A DNA stretch of 64,000 nucleotides from positions 11,541 to 75,540 of the forward strand of contig CAZVRH010000003.1 in NCBI GenBank assembly GCA_964629335.1, written 5' to 3'. Numbering within the stretch: the first letter of the stretch is position 1; each line of letters starts with the position of its first letter. This document shows, in pieces, positions 26,016 to 35,596 of the stretch. Made by a program: the position numbers and the translations under genes. Origin of the DNA: CACPJA01 sp964629335 (lineage in GTDB: Bacteria > Pseudomonadota > Gammaproteobacteria > Steroidobacterales > UBA11654). Below the pieces are notes generated by a model that saw only the letters and a program-made list of their open reading frames with translations, had not been told where the DNA came from and did not search any database.

Positions 26016-26042
26016 TTAGCACTCTATTAATCAGAGTGCTAA
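26016..26042. promoter_or_regulatory. CIRCE element (HrcA operator) in the rpoH leader
   Basis: TTAGCACTC - 9 nt - GAGTGCTAA, an exact match to the CIRCE consensus recognised by the heat-shock repressor HrcA. It ends 25 nt before the rpoH start codon. The spacer contains TATTAA (26025-26030), which with TTAGTT (26003-26008) at 16 nt could form a promoter overlapped by the operator. hrcA itself is not in the window. Confidence 0.92.
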
Positions 26043-26067
26043 AATTATCAACCCAATTGGAAGATAT

Positions 26068-26931
26068 ATGACAAAAGAATTGGCGTTGAAAAATGAATTG
26101 GCACTTATGGGCCCTATGGGGAGCCTAGAGGCTTACATTAGCATTGTTAACCAATCACCTGTTCTCTCTAGAGAAGAAGAAAGAGAATTAGCACAAAAAT
26201 TTCAAAACGATAATGACCTTGACGCTGCAAGAAAGTTAATTGTTTCTCAATTGAGGTTTGTCGTTCATATTGCAAGAACATACAGCGGATACGGACTTCC
26301 TCTCGCTGACCTCATCCAGGAAGGAAATATAGGGCTTATGAAAGCGGTCAAAAAATTTAACCCTGATCGTGGCACTAGGCTTGTTACATATGCGGTACAT
26401 TGGATAAGATCAGAAATTCATGAGTTTGTGTTTAATAATTGGAAAATAGTAAAAGTAGCAACCACAAAAGCTCAAAGAAAACTGTTTTTTAAACTTAGGA
26501 ATGCAAAAAAAACCATTGGCTGGCTCACTAACGATGAAAAAAAGCTCATTGCTCAAGATCTAGGAGTAAAACCAAAAGACGTGGCTACCATGGAGCAACG
26601 ATTTGCATCAGTCGATATGGCCTATGATTTTGGTCACACAAACAGCGATGAAGATTTTATTGCGCCCGCAGGGTTTCTTCCCTCTCCAGATCCAGACCCT
26701 TCATCGATAGTGGAGAATGCAAATTGGCTAGAAGGCAAAACAGAACAATTGTCCAAAGCGCTTGAAAACCTCGATAAACGCAGCAAAGAAATTCTTATGA
26801 GTCGTTGGTTGTCAGAGGAAAAAATAACTCTAAAGGAACTAGCGAAGCAGTATCAAGTCTCAATAGAGAGGATTAGGCAAATTGAAGAAGATGCCATTAA
26901 AAATCTCCGTGAGCAACTTACCGAAACATAA
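26068..26931 (+). CDS. rpoH: Heat-shock RNA polymerase sigma factor (sigma-32)
   Basis: A 287-residue sigma-70-family factor. Region 2 reads D-L-I-Q-E-G-N-I-G-L-M-K-A-V-K-K-F near residue 75, followed by T-Y-A-V-H-W-I-R-S-E-I. The RpoH box is visible as Q-R-K-L-F-F-K-L-R near 136, and region 4.2 has the L-K-E-L-A-K-Q-Y-Q-V-S helix-turn-helix near 260. It directs transcription of chaperone and protease genes. A perfect CIRCE operator in its leader suggests that HrcA represses it. A GGAAG precedes the ATG. trmB begins inside its 3' end. Confidence 0.96.
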   Translation: MTKELALKNELALMGPMGSLEAYISIVNQSPVLSREEERELAQKFQNDNDLDAARKLIVSQLRFVVHIARTYSGYGLPLADLIQEGNIGLMKAVKKFNPDRGTRLVTYAVHWIRSEIHEFVFNNWKIVKVATTKAQRKLFFKLRNAKKTIGWLTNDEKKLIAQDLGVKPKDVATMEQRFASVDMAYDFGHTNSDEDFIAPAGFLPSPDPDPSSIVENANWLEGKTEQLSKALENLDKRSKEILMSRWLSEEKITLKELAKQYQVSIERIRQIEEDAIKNLREQLTET

Positions 26932-27598
26932 AAAAAAACCAATCAGAAGCTACGTCAAGAGGTCTGGCCGTTTAACCGCGTCCCAAAAAAAAGCGATCCA
27001 AACTCTTTGGTCTAAATATGTAATTGAAACCAATGAATGTGGGGTGATTGGTTATGAGGGTCATTTTAACTCGCCACAAAAAGAGTTAGTGGTTGAAATA
27101 GGTTTTGGGAACGGTATGACATTAGTCAGCGAAGCGTTGGACAACCCAGAAAAGAATTTCATTGGTATCGAGGTGTATAAATCAGGTTTCGGTCATTGTC
27201 TCAATCGGATAGAGAAAGAAAAAATAAAGAACATCAAACTTATCTATAAGGATGCTGTTGAGGTTCTAAAGCACAATATTCAGGAAAAAAGTTTAAGCCA
27301 AGTAAATATCTTCTTTCCTGACCCATGGCCAAAAAAAAGGCACCACAAAAGAAGATTAATTAATAAAGATTTTTTAGCTCTGCTGGATAAATCAATAAAA
27401 GACCAAGGAATTATTAATATATCAACTGACTGGAAAGATTATGCGGATCAAATCGAAACCGTGTTTACCAAGAACAAACATTTTCACCTAATTGATCGTG
27501 ATTCTAGGAATCAAAAAACAAAGTTTGAGGTGAGAGGATTAGATCTGGGGCATGATATTTTTAATTATTCTTATCAATTAATCTCTCAAAGAACCTAG
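26891..27598 (+). CDS. trmB: tRNA (guanine46-N7)-methyltransferase
   Basis: A 235-residue SAM methyltransferase. R-S-Y-V-K-R-S-G-R-L-T near residue 21 matches the family N-terminus, E-I-G-F-G-N-G near 70 is the SAM motif, and F-P-D-P-W-P-K-K-R-H-H-K-R-R near 145 is the TrmB signature. The start is uncertain: ATG 26891 overlaps rpoH by 41 nt, and an in-frame GTG at 26909 is also possible. It converges with gltD, overlapping it by 21 nt. Confidence 0.92.
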   Translation: MPLKISVSNLPKHKKKPIRSYVKRSGRLTASQKKAIQTLWSKYVIETNECGVIGYEGHFNSPQKELVVEIGFGNGMTLVSEALDNPEKNFIGIEVYKSGFGHCLNRIEKEKIKNIKLIYKDAVEVLKHNIQEKSLSQVNIFFPDPWPKKRHHKRRLINKDFLALLDKSIKDQGIINISTDWKDYADQIETVFTKNKHFHLIDRDSRNQKTKFEVRGLDLGHDIFNYSYQLISQRT

Positions 27599-29074
27599 TT
27601 TTACTGTTGGAGCAGACAGGCTACTTGTACCAGATAAAAAACGATCTATTTGCAACGCTGCGCCTCTGCCTTCATTCATAGCCCAAACTATCAGTGATTG
27701 TCCACGCCTGCAATCACCAGCTGTAAACACCCCTTTAATATTGGTCTCAAAAGCACCATGCTTTGCGTCAATATTGTTTTTATTGTTAAGTGAAACCTGC
27801 ATCTTTTTAAGAAGCTCTTGCTCTGGCCCCACAAACCCCATAGCAAGCAGCACTATATCAGCCTCCCATATCTTTTCAGTGCCGCCCTCTTCAACCATGG
27901 TCTGCGTTCCATCTGATGACTTTTCCCAGGTTACATTGATTGTTTTAACTCCGGTTACAACGTTCTTCTGGTCAACAATAAACTCTTTCGTTAACAAAGA
28001 AAATTCTCTTGGGTCTCTACCAAAACGTGCTAAAGATTCTTCATGGCCATAATCCACTCTTTGTATAATCGGCCATAAAGGCCAAGGGTTGTTTGTCTCT
28101 CTTTCAATCGGTGGTGTTGGTGTTATTTCCATATTAATCAGACTTGAGCAACCTTGCCGAATTGATGTTGCGATACAGTCGGTGCCAGTATCACCGCCAC
28201 CAATAACTATTACTTTTTTCTCCTGTGTATTTATGTAGTTGTCATCTGTCAGAGAACTACTAAGCAAGCTCTTGGTATGTTGAGTGAGGTATTCCATAGC
28301 AAAATGTATTCCGTTTGCATCCCTACCAGGAATTGGGATATCTCTAGGGATCGTAGACCCTATTGCAATTAAGGTTGCATCATACTCATTTACTAATCTG
28401 GCCGGATCAACATTATTTCCTACATCAGCATTAGTTCTAAACTCTATCCCAGAATCCTCAAGTAACTTTATTCTTCGTTGTACCACACTTTTAGATAGTT
28501 TCATGTTAGGAATGCCGTACATCAGTAACCCGCCTATTCTGTCTTCCCGCTCAAAAACAGAGACCGTGTGTCCAGCCTTATTTAGTTGGTCGGCCGCAGT
28601 CAGTCCTGCTGGACCAGAGCCAATGATCGCGATTGTTTTACCCGTTCTTTTTCTGGTGATTTGCGATTGAACCCAACCTTCTTCAAATGCTCTGTCTATA
28701 ATTGAGTTTTCAATATCTTTTATTGTCACCGCCGGTTCATTAATGCCTAAAACACAAGCTCCTTCACAGGGGGCTGGGCAGACTCTTCCGGTGAACTCTG
28801 GAAAATTATTGGTTTTAGAAAGTCGATAATAAGCCTCCTCCCATCTCTCTTTGTATACCAAATCATTCCATTCCGGTATTAGGTTATCGATTGGACACCC
28901 ATGATCTGAGTCACAAAACGGAACTCCACAATTCATACACCTGGCGCCTTGTGTTTTTAAATCGTGGTCTTTAGCGGGTGTGTATATTTCGTAATAATCT
29001 AAAAGCCTCTCATTGACATCACGCCATGGGGTCTTGCGCCTTGGAAATTCCATAAATCCTGTTGGCTTACCCAT
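27578..29074 (-). CDS. gltD: Glutamate synthase [NADPH] small subunit
   Basis: A 498-residue flavoprotein that passes electrons from NADPH to the large subunit. Two N-terminal cysteine clusters for [4Fe-4S] are visible (C-M-N-C-G-V-P-F-C near 40, C-P-A-P-C-E-G-A-C near 95), then the FAD motif G-S-G-P-A-G-L near 150 and the NADPH motif G-G-G-D-T-G-T-D near 290. The ATG at 29074 is preceded by GGGAG and sits 1 nt after the gltB stop; an upstream in-frame start at 29128 inside gltB is rejected. Confidence 0.95.
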   Translation of the reverse strand: MGKPTGFMEFPRRKTPWRDVNERLLDYYEIYTPAKDHDLKTQGARCMNCGVPFCDSDHGCPIDNLIPEWNDLVYKERWEEAYYRLSKTNNFPEFTGRVCPAPCEGACVLGINEPAVTIKDIENSIIDRAFEEGWVQSQITRKRTGKTIAIIGSGPAGLTAADQLNKAGHTVSVFEREDRIGGLLMYGIPNMKLSKSVVQRRIKLLEDSGIEFRTNADVGNNVDPARLVNEYDATLIAIGSTIPRDIPIPGRDANGIHFAMEYLTQHTKSLLSSSLTDDNYINTQEKKVIVIGGGDTGTDCIATSIRQGCSSLINMEITPTPPIERETNNPWPLWPIIQRVDYGHEESLARFGRDPREFSLLTKEFIVDQKNVVTGVKTINVTWEKSSDGTQTMVEEGGTEKIWEADIVLLAMGFVGPEQELLKKMQVSLNNKNNIDAKHGAFETNIKGVFTAGDCRRGQSLIVWAMNEGRGAALQIDRFLSGTSSLSAPTVKLGSLRD

Positions 29075-29075
29075 C

Positions 29076-32000
29076 TTATACTCCCGGCCTATCGGATTTT
29101 CTATCTTGTATTTCGAACACAAAATCAACCTCTTCGTTACGTTCTCTTCTTTCGTTAATCACTCGTTTGTAGTCGAGCGGCATAACCGTTACGAAAGATT
29201 CTAAGCTCCTTTCCCAGTCACTAAGGATATTTTCTGCAACTTTGGATTGTGTATATCTCAGATGCAATTCCACCATCCTTAATAACTCAGCAACACGTTC
29301 TTCCTCCTCCACTGATTCAAGGGCCACCATTCCTGTGTTGCATTTGAGGTGAAAATCTTGAAAGGGATCATAAACATAAGCAATCCCCCCTGACATACCT
29401 GCAGCAAAATTAACGCCGGTAGGCCCCAGGACAACCGCTATACCGCCTGTCATGTATTCACACCCATGATCACCCACACCCTCAACAACTGCTCTAGCGC
29501 CGCTGTTTCTAACACAGAATCGTTCGGCTGCAATCCCGTTAAAAAAACCAAGCCCTGAAGTTGCTCCATAGAGAGCAACATTACCGATGATGACATTTTG
29601 TTCAGGCTTAAAGCTTTCTATTTCAGGAGGTTTGATAATTAATTTTCCACCAGAAAGCCCTTTGCCGACATAATCGTTGGAGTCACCACTTAAATTAAAT
29701 GTAATGCCTTTTGCGAGGAAAGCGCCAAAACTCTGGCCCGCTGATCCAGAAAAGTTAATGTTTATGGTGTCATTGGGTAAGCCGTCTTCACCCCACTGAT
29801 TAATCACTTCGTGGCTCAGCATTGCGCCTGTTGTTCGATCGGTATTACGGATCAAACAATTAAAATTAGTCTTGGTTTTTGTTTTTATGGACTTTTTAGT
29901 TTTCTTAATTAATGTCCTGTCTAACACGTCGTTGATTTGATGGTCTTGCTCAATGGTTTTCTTTAAGCCCACACCCTCTCTAACTTCAGAAGAATTGATT
30001 AATAATGGGCTTAAATCTAGCTTGCTAGATTTCCAATGCTCGAGGGCCTTGTTGGTGTTCAATAAATCAACACGCCCAACTAATTCATCTACAGACCTAA
30101 CATCTAAGCTTGCCATAATTTCTCGAACTTCTTCAGCAACCATAAATAAATAATTAATTACGTGTTCAGGTTGTCCTGTAAACTTTTCTCTGAGCAATTT
30201 GTCTTGAGTGGCTATACCCACAGGGCAGGTGTTCATATGACATTTTCGCATCATGATACACCCCATTGTTATTAATGGTGCTGTTGAAAAACCAAATTCT
30301 TCAGCCCCAAGCATAGCTGCAATCACTACATCTCTTCCGGTTTTAATCCCTCCGTCTGTCTGAAGAGTTACACGGCTTCTAAGATCGTTGAGCACCAAGG
30401 TTTGATGCACTTCAGCTATCCCCAACTCCCAAGGCATCCCTGCATGTTTAATACTGGTTAAGGGCGAGGCCCCTGTTCCTCCAACATCTCCCGAAATAAC
30501 TATATGGTCCGCATGAGCTTTGACAACACCTGCGGCAATAGTTCCAACACCCATTTCAGCAACAAGTTTAACGCTGATCTCTGCTTTTGGGTTGGCGTTC
30601 TTGAGATCAAAAATCAGCTGTGAAAGGTCCTCTATTGAATAAATGTCATGGTGAGGAGGTGGACTAATTAAACCTACCCCAGGAGTTGAATACCTTATTG
30701 ACGCGATTTTTTCATCGACTTTTTTACCTGGCAACTCTCCTCCTTCGCCGGGTTTAGCGCCTTGAGCAATTTTAATTTGTAATTGTTTTGCATTTGCAAT
30801 GTAGTTTGCTGTAACACCAAAACGACCGGATGCTATCTGCTTGATGGCTGACGATTTAGAATCTCCATTTTTTAAAACTCTATAGCGCTCTGGGTCTTCA
30901 CCGCCTTCACCGCTGTTGCTTTTGCCGCCAATTCTGTTCATAGCAATAGCTAAAGTTTCGTGTGCCTCTTGGGAAATAGAACCAAAACTCATGGCCCCAG
31001 TACAAAACCTTTTAACTATCTTGTTTACTGGCTCTACCTTCCTAAGGTCGGATTGTTTACCTTTAGGTTGCTTGAATTCCAGTAACCCCCTTAAACTTAA
31101 TGCCTCTTCTGCGCCTCGATTCGAGCGAGACGAAAATTGACGAAAAGCCTGCTGGTCATTCTTTCTGGCTGCAAACTGTAAAGACCAAACTGCTTCTGGG
31201 TTCCACCCTTTTTTCTCGCCTTGGCTTCTCCAGTGAAAATCGCCCGGGTTAGGTAACCCAATGGTCGTCGTGTTTTCATCCTTTGGCCAGCCCAGACTAT
31301 GTCGCTGCCTGATTTCCTGTTCTAAAACATTAAAATTGGTGCCCTCAATTCTGCTGGTCGTTCCAGTAAAACACAGATCCACCACCTCTTGAGATAGGCC
31401 CAACGCTTCAAAAATTTGTGCCCCTTTATACGATTGCAAGGTAGATATGCCCATTTTACCCATAACCTTGAGCACCCCTTTAATAAGAGCTTGTCGATAC
31501 GTATCTATTACCTCTTCATTGCTGTCAAGAGTAATTCTGTTTTCTGGGCCTCTGTGAAAATGTGTGTGCTTGATTAACCCTTGATCTCTTGCTTCTGTTA
31601 ATACCTCAAAAACCAAGTAGGGATTAATAGCATCAGCTCCGTAGCCAAAGAGAAGACAAAAATGATGCACCTCTCTTGCCTCTGCTGTTTCAATTACTAT
31701 AGCCGTTTTTGTTCGTTTTGAGGATGACACCAGGTGGTGATGAACCGCACCACATGCCATTAAGCTATTGATAGCGGCTCTCTTTTGACCAACATTTCTA
31801 TCCGATAAAACTAAATAACCAACCCCGTTATCAACGGCTTCTTCTGCTTCCTGACAAGCTCTAATAACCGCTGACTTTAGGTTGTCTGAAGAGTGTTCAG
31901 AGATATCAAATGTGATGTCTATAAGTTTACTTTTTTGTCCTCCATGATCCAGGTGCTTGATTGCATAAAGTGCCGTGTTTGTAAGAATTGGATTTTCAAT

Positions 32001-33707
32001 CAGTAAGCGATGAGCGTGTCCTTCATGGGCGGTTAATATATTTTTTTCAGGTCCAATATAGCACTCAACAGACATAATGATTTTTTCTCTAATTGAGTCA
32101 ATTGCTGGATTAGAAACTTGAGCGAATAACTGTTTAAAATAATCATAAAGCAATCGAGGCTTGTCACTTAAAACAGCTGGAGCAGAATCGTTCCCCATTG
32201 AACCTAAAGGGTCTCTTAAATCATGAACCATGGGCAACAGCATAAACTCGAGTGTCTCTGTGGTGTAACCAAATGCCCGCATCCTTTTTCTTAATTCTTT
32301 GCTGTCAAATAAGGGGTCTGAACCATGTCTTTTTATATTTCTGACAACAAGACGGTTGTCGCGTAGCCAGTCTTTATAGGGCTTTGCATCAATCAAAGGT
32401 TGTTTAACCTCTTCGTCAGATAATAATTTGCCTTGTTTGAAATCTATTAAAAAAATCTTTCCGGGTTCCAGCCGACCTTTTTTTAAAATATTTTTATTTT
32501 CAATAGGCAACACCCCTACCTCACTAGCCATAACCACTCTATCATCCTTGGTGACATAGTATCGGCTTGGCCTTAGGCCGTTTCTATCTAGGACAGCACC
32601 CAATACGTCTCCATTGCTAAATGTTATGGATGCTGGTCCGTCCCAAGGCTCCATCAGATTAGAATGAAACTCATAGTAGGCTTTTCTAGACTTATCAAGT
32701 GTTTTCTTTTTCTGCCAAGCTTCTGGAACCATCATGAGTATGGATTCTTGAATGCTTCTACCGGTCATAGTCAGAAACTCTAGGGCATTATCAAAGTTTC
32801 CAGAATCTGAACAGTTAGCCTCCATCACAGGAAATAAATCAGTTATTTGCTCTCCGTATAAATCCGTGTGCATTGACCCTTCTCTTGCTCTCATCCAGTT
32901 AATGTTTCCTTTGATTGTGTTGATTTCTCCATTGTGTGACATCATTCTGTTGGGCATAGCTCTATCCCAGCTAGGGAAGGTGTTTGTGGAAAATCTCGAA
33001 TGAACCATCGCTAAGTGTGATGTAAACCTTGGGTGATTCAAATCAGGAAAAAATCTATCCAATTGATCACATGTGAGCATGCCTTTGTATACTATGGTTT
33101 TGGATGAGAGGCTGTTTATATAAAATAAATCTGCCTCCTTAAGGTTGCTGTCCCCTCTAAGATCATTGCTGACTTTTTTTCTAATTAAAAACAGCTTTCT
33201 TTCAAACAGCTCTTGATTGTTTTCTTCTGAGCTATCATGAACAAATAGCTGTTCAATAACAGGCATTGCTTCAAGGGCTGAAGGCCCTAGATCTGAGCCT
33301 TTTGGGTCAATTGGAACTTGTCTCCATGCTAAGTGTTGCAAGCCCTGGTTTTTACAAGCTTTTTCGATATGGTCCTTACAGATTTTTTGTTCTTTCTTCG
33401 ATTTAGGCAGAAAAACGTTGCCCACAGCATAAGTGCTTGTTGTTAATGAAGTATTGTCGAATAACTTGTCGCCTATAGGCTTAAAAAACGAATGCGGTAT
33501 ACCGGTTAATATTCCTGCTCCGTCACCTGTATTGGGCTCAGAACCCCTTGCACCTCTGTGGTCCATATTGCGAAGAATGGTTAGTGCGTCCCGGATAATC
33601 GCTCTGCTCTGCAGTCCCTTAATATTTGCAACAAACCCAACACCACAACTTTCTCTTTCATACTGAGAATCATATAATCCAACCTTTTTTTTTGGCTTAA
33701 AAGTCAT
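29076..33707 (-). CDS. gltB: Glutamate synthase [NADPH] large subunit
   Basis: A 1543-residue enzyme that makes two glutamates from glutamine and 2-oxoglutarate. The nucleophile Cys appears at residue 21 (E-S-C-G-V-G-F) after a short propeptide. The FMN/synthase domain contains G-E-G-G-E-D near 930, and the 3Fe-4S cysteines are C-I-M-M-R-K-C-H-M-N-T-C near 1150. The GXGXG-type beta-helix domain lies at the C-terminus. It is first in the gltB-gltD operon. Its leader carries a strong extended -10 and a compact stem-loop array (33738-33801), so attenuation or ligand control is possible. Confidence 0.97.
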   Translation of the reverse strand: MTFKPKKKVGLYDSQYERESCGVGFVANIKGLQSRAIIRDALTILRNMDHRGARGSEPNTGDGAGILTGIPHSFFKPIGDKLFDNTSLTTSTYAVGNVFLPKSKKEQKICKDHIEKACKNQGLQHLAWRQVPIDPKGSDLGPSALEAMPVIEQLFVHDSSEENNQELFERKLFLIRKKVSNDLRGDSNLKEADLFYINSLSSKTIVYKGMLTCDQLDRFFPDLNHPRFTSHLAMVHSRFSTNTFPSWDRAMPNRMMSHNGEINTIKGNINWMRAREGSMHTDLYGEQITDLFPVMEANCSDSGNFDNALEFLTMTGRSIQESILMMVPEAWQKKKTLDKSRKAYYEFHSNLMEPWDGPASITFSNGDVLGAVLDRNGLRPSRYYVTKDDRVVMASEVGVLPIENKNILKKGRLEPGKIFLIDFKQGKLLSDEEVKQPLIDAKPYKDWLRDNRLVVRNIKRHGSDPLFDSKELRKRMRAFGYTTETLEFMLLPMVHDLRDPLGSMGNDSAPAVLSDKPRLLYDYFKQLFAQVSNPAIDSIREKIIMSVECYIGPEKNILTAHEGHAHRLLIENPILTNTALYAIKHLDHGGQKSKLIDITFDISEHSSDNLKSAVIRACQEAEEAVDNGVGYLVLSDRNVGQKRAAINSLMACGAVHHHLVSSSKRTKTAIVIETAEAREVHHFCLLFGYGADAINPYLVFEVLTEARDQGLIKHTHFHRGPENRITLDSNEEVIDTYRQALIKGVLKVMGKMGISTLQSYKGAQIFEALGLSQEVVDLCFTGTTSRIEGTNFNVLEQEIRQRHSLGWPKDENTTTIGLPNPGDFHWRSQGEKKGWNPEAVWSLQFAARKNDQQAFRQFSSRSNRGAEEALSLRGLLEFKQPKGKQSDLRKVEPVNKIVKRFCTGAMSFGSISQEAHETLAIAMNRIGGKSNSGEGGEDPERYRVLKNGDSKSSAIKQIASGRFGVTANYIANAKQLQIKIAQGAKPGEGGELPGKKVDEKIASIRYSTPGVGLISPPPHHDIYSIEDLSQLIFDLKNANPKAEISVKLVAEMGVGTIAAGVVKAHADHIVISGDVGGTGASPLTSIKHAGMPWELGIAEVHQTLVLNDLRSRVTLQTDGGIKTGRDVVIAAMLGAEEFGFSTAPLITMGCIMMRKCHMNTCPVGIATQDKLLREKFTGQPEHVINYLFMVAEEVREIMASLDVRSVDELVGRVDLLNTNKALEHWKSSKLDLSPLLINSSEVREGVGLKKTIEQDHQINDVLDRTLIKKTKKSIKTKTKTNFNCLIRNTDRTTGAMLSHEVINQWGEDGLPNDTININFSGSAGQSFGAFLAKGITFNLSGDSNDYVGKGLSGGKLIIKPPEIESFKPEQNVIIGNVALYGATSGLGFFNGIAAERFCVRNSGARAVVEGVGDHGCEYMTGGIAVVLGPTGVNFAAGMSGGIAYVYDPFQDFHLKCNTGMVALESVEEEERVAELLRMVELHLRYTQSKVAENILSDWERSLESFVTVMPLDYKRVINERRERNEEVDFVFEIQDRKSDRPGV

Positions 33708-33737
33708 GCGTTTTGTTTTAGTTGTTTTTTTTATTCT

Positions 33738-33801
33738 TTTCTAACGTCAATTTGGTTCATACCAAACAAGCCAGATCGGCTTAAAAAGAATTCGTTAGAA
33801 A
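33738..33801 (-). ncRNA. Candidate three-way-junction leader RNA of gltB
   Basis: On the transcribed (minus) strand TTTCTAACG (33801-33793) pairs perfectly with CGTTAGAAA (33746-33738). Inside are two perfect hairpins: AAGCC-GATCT-GGCTT (33782-33768) and TTTGGT-ATGA-ACCAAA (33766-33751). The fold starts 14 nt downstream of a likely -10 hexamer and ends 30 nt before the gltB ATG. No known riboswitch consensus (glycine, glutamine, purine) was recognised. It could be a riboswitch, a protein-binding leader or a stabilising structure. Confidence 0.45.
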
Positions 33802-33814
33802 TTGATAAGATCGA

Positions 33815-33823
33815 ATTATAGCA
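33815..33823 (-). promoter_or_regulatory. Extended -10 promoter of gltB
   Basis: On the minus strand the sequence reads TGCTATAAT, a perfect TATAAT with an upstream TG (extended -10). No good -35 is seen at 16-17 nt, as is common with extended -10 promoters. It would start transcription near 33807, just ahead of the leader structure. Confidence 0.6.
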
Positions 33824-33938
33824 TTTTTTTGATTAATTTTTCTGTCAGCCTCGGTATCATAATGTACTAGTTATCTTTAAGTCCTTGATACCCAGAAAAC
33901 ACTCGGCATCAATCGGGCTAATAAAACTAAGGAAAAAT

Positions 33939-35588
33939 ATGACAGAATTTAAAATGATTGTTGACACCATTAACGGAATACTCTGGAACGACTTCACTTT
34001 ATACGCGCTTCTGATGACCGGAGTGGTTTTCACATTTTGGAGCGGCTTTTCCCAATATTATGCTTTGACCCATGGTGTTAGAGCCACCAGAGGTGATTTT
34101 GATAAAAAAGACGATCCTGGGGCGATTACACATTTCCAAGCTCTATCAACCGCTCTTTCAGCCACTGTTGGTCTTGGTAACATCGGAGGTGTGGCTTTAG
34201 CTATATCTCTTGGTGGTCCTGGAGCTGTGTTCTGGATGTGGGTGGTTGGTTTTTTAGGCATGGCAATTAAGCTCACAGAAGTTTCCTTAGCAATGATTCA
34301 TCGAGATTTGACCGACCAAGAAAACCCCAGTGGTGGACCAATGTGGGTGGTTGAAAAAAATCTAGGTGGAAAAGGCCCTGTTCTCAGGTTTGCTGGAAAA
34401 CTAATTGCAGGAATTTTTTGCTTTGCTTTGATTATTAACACCATTACAGCGGGCAATATGTTTCAAGCATGGAATGTAGCAAACCTAACTCAATCTTATT
34501 TTGGGGTTCCTACTTTGCTCACAGGACTCATCTTAGCCCTCGTGGTGGGCGCTGTAATTATTGGGGGTATCAAGCGGATCGGTGCTGTTGCTTCTAAACT
34601 AGTGCCCTTCATGCTAGTGCTCTACGTTATTGCCTGTATTTTTGTTCTTTTTGTTAATCTTGATGCAATCCCCAAAATGCTAAGTCTGATCGTAACCTCG
34701 GCGTTTTCACCGCTTGAAGCTAGCAATGCTTTTATAGGGGGAACGGCTGGTTATGCGTTTATGTTTGGAATGCAAAGAGCCTTATTTTCAAACGAGGCGG
34801 GTCAGGGTTCTTCAGCTATAGCTCACTCTGCTGCAAAAACCGATGAACCCATCAGAGAAGGTGTTGTGGCGGGCTTGGAACCGTTTATTGACACTATCGT
34901 GGTATGCACAATGAGTGCTCTTGTTATTTTAGTTACTGGGATTTGGAATCGGCCTGCAGAATCGTTAGTTAATGACTACAATTTCATAAAAAAGAGCGAG
35001 ACTACCTGGCAGCTGTCGACCGACGTGGCTTCATCTATAGAGGAAGGTCAGAGAGTGTTTATAATCTATGAGGGTGACATAAACCCTAAAGCGGGCAATC
35101 GTTTACAAAAAGTGTACGGCACTGTTGAAAAAAACAACGCGATAACCTGGGACAATATTACATCGACAACAAGCCCCGAATTGAATGATAAATCTGTTTA
35201 TATAGATTATGTCGGAGCAACTCTTACTGCGGCTGCGTTTGATAAAGTGGTCCCCGGTTTAGGTAAATGGCTGGTCACGCTTGCTTCTTGGTTGTTTGCT
35301 ATTTCAACAATGATATCTTGGAGCTACTATGGCGAGAAGGGTGTTGCGTTTCTCTTTGGAGGCAGGGGTATTATCCTATACAAAATAGGTTTTTGTATCC
35401 TAGCTATTTTGGCAACATCGGGGTTTATTAAAACCGATGCAGAACTCAATATGTTTGCTAATCTTGGAACCGGGTTTTGTATTATTGCAAACCTCCCAAT
35501 TATTTGGCTATTTGGACATCAAGCGATGAAAGAGTACAAGGATTATATTAAAAAATTAAATGCTGGAGAGTTTATAAAAAACAATTAA
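33939..35588 (+). CDS. Alanine/glycine:cation (Na+) symporter family transporter
   Basis: A 549-residue AGCS-family inner-membrane transporter. F-Q-A-L-S-T-A-L-S-A-T-V-G-L-G-N-I-G-G-V near residue 60, F-W-M-W-V-V-G-F-L-G-M near 90, and the signature Q-R-A-L-F-S-N-E-A-G-Q-G-S near 265 identify it. Residues 345-440 form an unusually long loop between two late helices, rich in charged residues. The ATG at 33939, preceded by AAGGA, is preferred over the in-frame ATG at 33885. A 7-bp inverted repeat (33853-33859, 33886-33892) lies upstream. The flavin-reductase-like gene follows after 8 nt. Confidence 0.9.
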   Translation: MTEFKMIVDTINGILWNDFTLYALLMTGVVFTFWSGFSQYYALTHGVRATRGDFDKKDDPGAITHFQALSTALSATVGLGNIGGVALAISLGGPGAVFWMWVVGFLGMAIKLTEVSLAMIHRDLTDQENPSGGPMWVVEKNLGGKGPVLRFAGKLIAGIFCFALIINTITAGNMFQAWNVANLTQSYFGVPTLLTGLILALVVGAVIIGGIKRIGAVASKLVPFMLVLYVIACIFVLFVNLDAIPKMLSLIVTSAFSPLEASNAFIGGTAGYAFMFGMQRALFSNEAGQGSSAIAHSAAKTDEPIREGVVAGLEPFIDTIVVCTMSALVILVTGIWNRPAESLVNDYNFIKKSETTWQLSTDVASSIEEGQRVFIIYEGDINPKAGNRLQKVYGTVEKNNAITWDNITSTTSPELNDKSVYIDYVGATLTAAAFDKVVPGLGKWLVTLASWLFAISTMISWSYYGEKGVAFLFGGRGIILYKIGFCILAILATSGFIKTDAELNMFANLGTGFCIIANLPIIWLFGHQAMKEYKDYIKKLNAGEFIKNN

Positions 35589-35596
35589 CTGGAAAA

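Noticed and set aside
33841..33938. Glycine riboswitch upstream of the alanine/Na+ symporter
   Set aside because: This would be a known association, but the conserved glycine aptamer segments (GGAGAG and AGGGGCAA-like) are absent; only a 7-bp inverted repeat is present.
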